The position numbers were made by a program, and so were the translations under genes. Source: Bacteroidetes bacterium UBA4416 (GTDB lineage: Bacteria > Bacteroidota > Bacteroidia > B-17B0 > Aurantibacillaceae). From it: DNA of 16,328 nucleotides. The stretch is taken from NCBI GenBank assembly GCA_002390745.1, contig DGQK01000030.1, positions 149,490-165,817 on the forward strand, in the 5' to 3' direction. The first letter of the stretch is position 1. Each line of letters begins with the position of its first letter. This document shows, piece by piece, positions 14,675-16,328 of this stretch. The notes under the pieces are model-generated. The model was not told the DNA's origin. It made no database searches and was given only the letters and a program-made list of their open reading frames with translations.

Positions 14675-15568
14675 TCACTTTTTACGGAGCTTCGACCGGC
14701 CTTCTGCCTGGGCCTGTACCGGTATGTTGGATTTGTGATAGAAACTGTTTTCGTCCAGTTGCGCTTTCACGTCGATGTGATATGGCAGCTCATCGTTGGT
14801 AAGATACTTCCAGGCGGTTTTCACGATCCGGTTCACCTTTACGGCCACAGGTATTTCTACGCGGGTTTCAGACATTGGCTTCACCCGTATGGGTTTATTA
14901 TAAACGCCATCAGACGTTACGAGATTGTCTCCAAGCCGGAGGTGATACCTGATTTCGTGAATGTTGAGGTCCAGCAACTCACCTTTGTTGGTAATGGTTA
15001 CAAGGGCCCTGAGCTCTACGGTTTTATCCGAAATGCTCACCTTATCAAGCTCCAGTTTATTTACGGTTATCTCGGGCGGCACCGGCACTTTGATCTTTAC
15101 CCGCTTGGAAACGGGGATCTTTGCATGGCCGAAGATTGTGTTATAAACGATGTAGGAATCGATTTCGATATAGGTGGAATCCTGGTTTTGCAGGGATTTA
15201 ACGGTGCGCATGGTTTTGGTGACCGGAATTTTCAGGGGAAGCTTGAAGGTATTGATATCTCCGGTCTTCTGGCGGATGTTCAGCACCTGGGTTTTGTTGA
15301 ACAACAGGGAGTCGGCCAATACAATCCTGTAAAAAAGTGTGTCGAGGTTGAGCTTGAAAATGCTTTTGTTTTCGAGTAGCATATCCACATCCACATAGGC
15401 AGTATCATTGGCTATTCTTGCATTCACCAGGGTAATATCGTCGAGATCGGGCAGCGCCAGCCTGAGGCCTTTTTTGGGGTTAAAGAAGATGGCGATGATG
15501 CCTGCGCCAAGCAGCAGAATGACTACGATGGCGAAGATCCATTTTTTATGTTTTCGTTCACGTTCCAT
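14675..15568 (-). CDS. Membrane-anchored protein with two LEA-2/WHy-like domains
   Basis: A 297-residue protein with a basic N-terminus (residues 1-9), one transmembrane helix at about 10-29 and an extracytoplasmic remainder. Two related beta-sandwich units follow. The first is at about 40-155 (DTAYVDVDMLLENKSIFKL, then LFYRIVLADSLLF). The second is at about 168-285 (KTVELRALVTITNKGELLDL, then IRYHLRLGDNLV and RVEIPVAV). The N-K/N-G turn after a long strand and the following (L)xYxIxLxxxL strand are typical of the LEA-14/WHy fold. In plants this fold is linked to desiccation and in bacteria to envelope proteins of unknown role. The ATG at 15568 is backed by a strong Shine-Dalgarno match. No intrinsic terminator is evident between its stop and the citrate synthase promoter. 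I am fairly sure of the fold; the function is unknown. Confidence 0.72.
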   Translation of the reverse strand: MERERKHKKWIFAIVVILLLGAGIIAIFFNPKKGLRLALPDLDDITLVNARIANDTAYVDVDMLLENKSIFKLNLDTLFYRIVLADSLLFNKTQVLNIRQKTGDINTFKLPLKIPVTKTMRTVKSLQNQDSTYIEIDSYIVYNTIFGHAKIPVSKRVKIKVPVPPEITVNKLELDKVSISDKTVELRALVTITNKGELLDLNIHEIRYHLRLGDNLVTSDGVYNKPIRVKPMSETRVEIPVAVKVNRIVKTAWKYLTNDELPYHIDVKAQLDENSFYHKSNIPVQAQAEGRSKLRKK

Positions 15569-15574
15569 AGCCAG

Positions 15575-15579
15575 CCTCC
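15575..15579 (-). promoter_or_regulatory. Shine-Dalgarno site of the LEA-2-like gene
   Basis: GGAGG on the minus strand lies 6 nt before the ATG at 15568. It is notable because other starts in this window lack such a site, as usual for Bacteroidota, and it supports this start over any downstream ATG. Confidence 0.5.
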
Positions 15580-15741
15580 ATCAAATTTGTTGCCTGCCTG
15601 TTTGTGCAACACCATAAGCTTGCCGCGGCTACACCCCAAGCGCACTGCCAAGGCAGGCGGCACCTCTGAACGGAATGCCGATACAAGGGTAAAAATCCAT
15701 AAAAAACCGTTTGTTGATTACCGCAGCGGTACGGCATTCGC
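15580..15741. other. Structured intergenic region between antiporter and LEA-2-like gene
   Basis: This short gap has no gene. It contains TGTTGC/GCAACA (15588-15611), GCCGCGGC (15622-15629), CTGCC-AA-GGCAG (15645-15656) and TACCGC-A-GCGGTA (15719-15731). The last sits 11 nt past the antiporter stop. On the minus strand a run of six U (A-run 15701-15706) follows it after some 12 nt, so it may contribute to a weak terminator. TACCCTTG on the minus strand is a one-mismatch -7 element for the LEA-2-like gene. Confidence 0.35.
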
Positions 15742-16328
15742 TCATAACAATTTCAGGCGCTCTTCTTCCAGGTCGATCTGGTAAAGCTGGTCGCGGATGA
15801 TCTCCTCATCGATGGAAAGGTCTTTATTGAGCTCCGTCAGGTATTCCCTCTGGCTATCCAGCATCTCTATAAAGATGGCTTTCGTTTGCTCATCCATCCA
15901 GTCGTCGTTGCTCGCTTTTGCCTTCTCTTCCCAGTGCTTCATCAGTTTGCGTACCCCGGCGTGGTCCTGAAAGCCTCCTTCATATTTGCTTTTGAGGTAC
16001 TGGCTGATGTGTTCGCGCAGCGCGCGTTTTACTTTCTGTCTTGCCAGCTTTTCCGATTCTTCGTTTACCGGATCGAACAGGCGGCTGCGCTTAATAAAGT
16101 AAGGGAGGGTAAGCCCCTGTACCAATAAGGTAAGCAAGATCACCACGAAAGTAACGAACAGGATAAGGCTCCGGTGGGGAAAACCGGCACCATTGCCGAG
16201 GCTCAGGGGGATTGTCAATGCTGCTGCCAGCGATACCACGCCCCGCATTCCTGTCCAGCCCAGCAGGAGCGGAAGCAACAGTCGCCTGCGCCGGGAACCG
16301 CCACCGGGCGCTACACCGGGACGAAAGA
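15742..16328 (-). CDS. Na+/H+ antiporter of the CPA1 family, C-terminal part
   Basis: The last 194 residues of an inner-membrane monovalent cation/proton antiporter. The frame runs off the right edge, so the N-terminal part and start lie outside the window. The diagnostic GWTGMRGVVSLAAALTIPL segment of bacterial CPA1 (NhaP/YjcE-like) exchangers is present early in the fragment. It is followed by one more hydrophobic helix (about 23 residues, LILFVTFVVILLTLLVQGL) and LPYFIKR. A long charged, probably helical cytoplasmic tail of about 115 residues comes next (DPVNEESEKLARQKVKRAL onward), ending in DLEEERLKLL. Such tails often control activity by pH or ions, but no named domain is visible. The family is clear; ion preference (Na+, K+ or Li+) cannot be told from this portion. 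Confidence 0.9.
   Translation of the reverse strand, partial: FRPGVAPGGGSRRRRLLLPLLLGWTGMRGVVSLAAALTIPLSLGNGAGFPHRSLILFVTFVVILLTLLVQGLTLPYFIKRSRLFDPVNEESEKLARQKVKRALREHISQYLKSKYEGGFQDHAGVRKLMKHWEEKAKASNDDWMDEQTKAIFIEMLDSQREYLTELNKDLSIDEEIIRDQLYQIDLEEERLKLL

Noticed and set aside
14654..15379. Plus-strand open frame (241 codons) opposite the LEA-2-like gene
   Set aside because: It is antisense to a gene with a clear membrane anchor, two related domains and a Shine-Dalgarno site. The antisense product matches nothing I know.
1..16328. Search for CRISPR arrays, tRNAs, rRNA, transposases, integrases, toxin-antitoxin or phage genes
   Set aside because: No spaced direct repeats, clover-leaf sequence, or proteins of these classes were seen by eye. 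Gene order and composition look chromosomal throughout.

Overview
The window reads as ordinary Bacteroidota chromosome. The evidence is two secreted proteins ending in type IX secretion (T9SS) sorting tails, the families DUF4199 and DUF4920, a TPR-membrane-SpoIIE-type phosphatase, near-absence of Shine-Dalgarno sites, and promoter matches of the Bacteroidota type (TTTG about 19 nt from TAnnTTTG). A mitochondrial-type citrate synthase is compatible with Chitinophagia or related lineages, but I cannot fix the family from sequence alone. I see no transposase, integrase, CRISPR array, rRNA or tRNA.

Layout. Positions 1-924 (+) hold the C-terminal end of transcription terminator Rho and a small DUF4199 membrane protein. 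Positions 1118-7741 (+) form a cell-surface region made of two parallel pairs. Each pair is a small, unrecognised signal-peptide protein followed by a modular T9SS-exported protein: 1307 residues in the first, and 514 residues with an N-terminal CUB domain in the second. Positions 8047-8998 (+) hold a short single-stranded DNA-binding protein with a strong intrinsic terminator, then a DinB-like four-helix protein. From 9128 to the right edge all genes lie on the minus strand: a secreted DUF4920 protein; a two-gene unit of a membrane SpoIIE-type phosphatase and a secreted zinc-dependent phospholipase C/S1-P1 nuclease family enzyme; citrate synthase; a membrane-anchored protein with two LEA-2/WHy-like domains; and the C-terminal part of a CPA1 Na+/H+ antiporter.

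How the genes relate. Rho, SSB, citrate synthase and the antiporter are housekeeping. The 1118-7741 block is devoted to the cell surface and secretion. The phosphatase and zinc hydrolase are separated by only 4 nt, so they are probably co-transcribed. This pairs a periplasm-facing sensor with a cytoplasmic phosphatase output and an exported hydrolase.

Nothing here amounts to a clearly new system. The items most worth a second look are: the citrate synthase promoter, flanked by a perfect 8-bp inverted repeat with a 30-bp centre-to-centre spacing; a cluster of inverted repeats downstream of citrate synthase; the phosphatase/zinc-hydrolase pair; the twice-repeated arrangement of small secreted protein plus T9SS protein; and a perfect 12-bp palindrome just downstream of the ssb promoter element.
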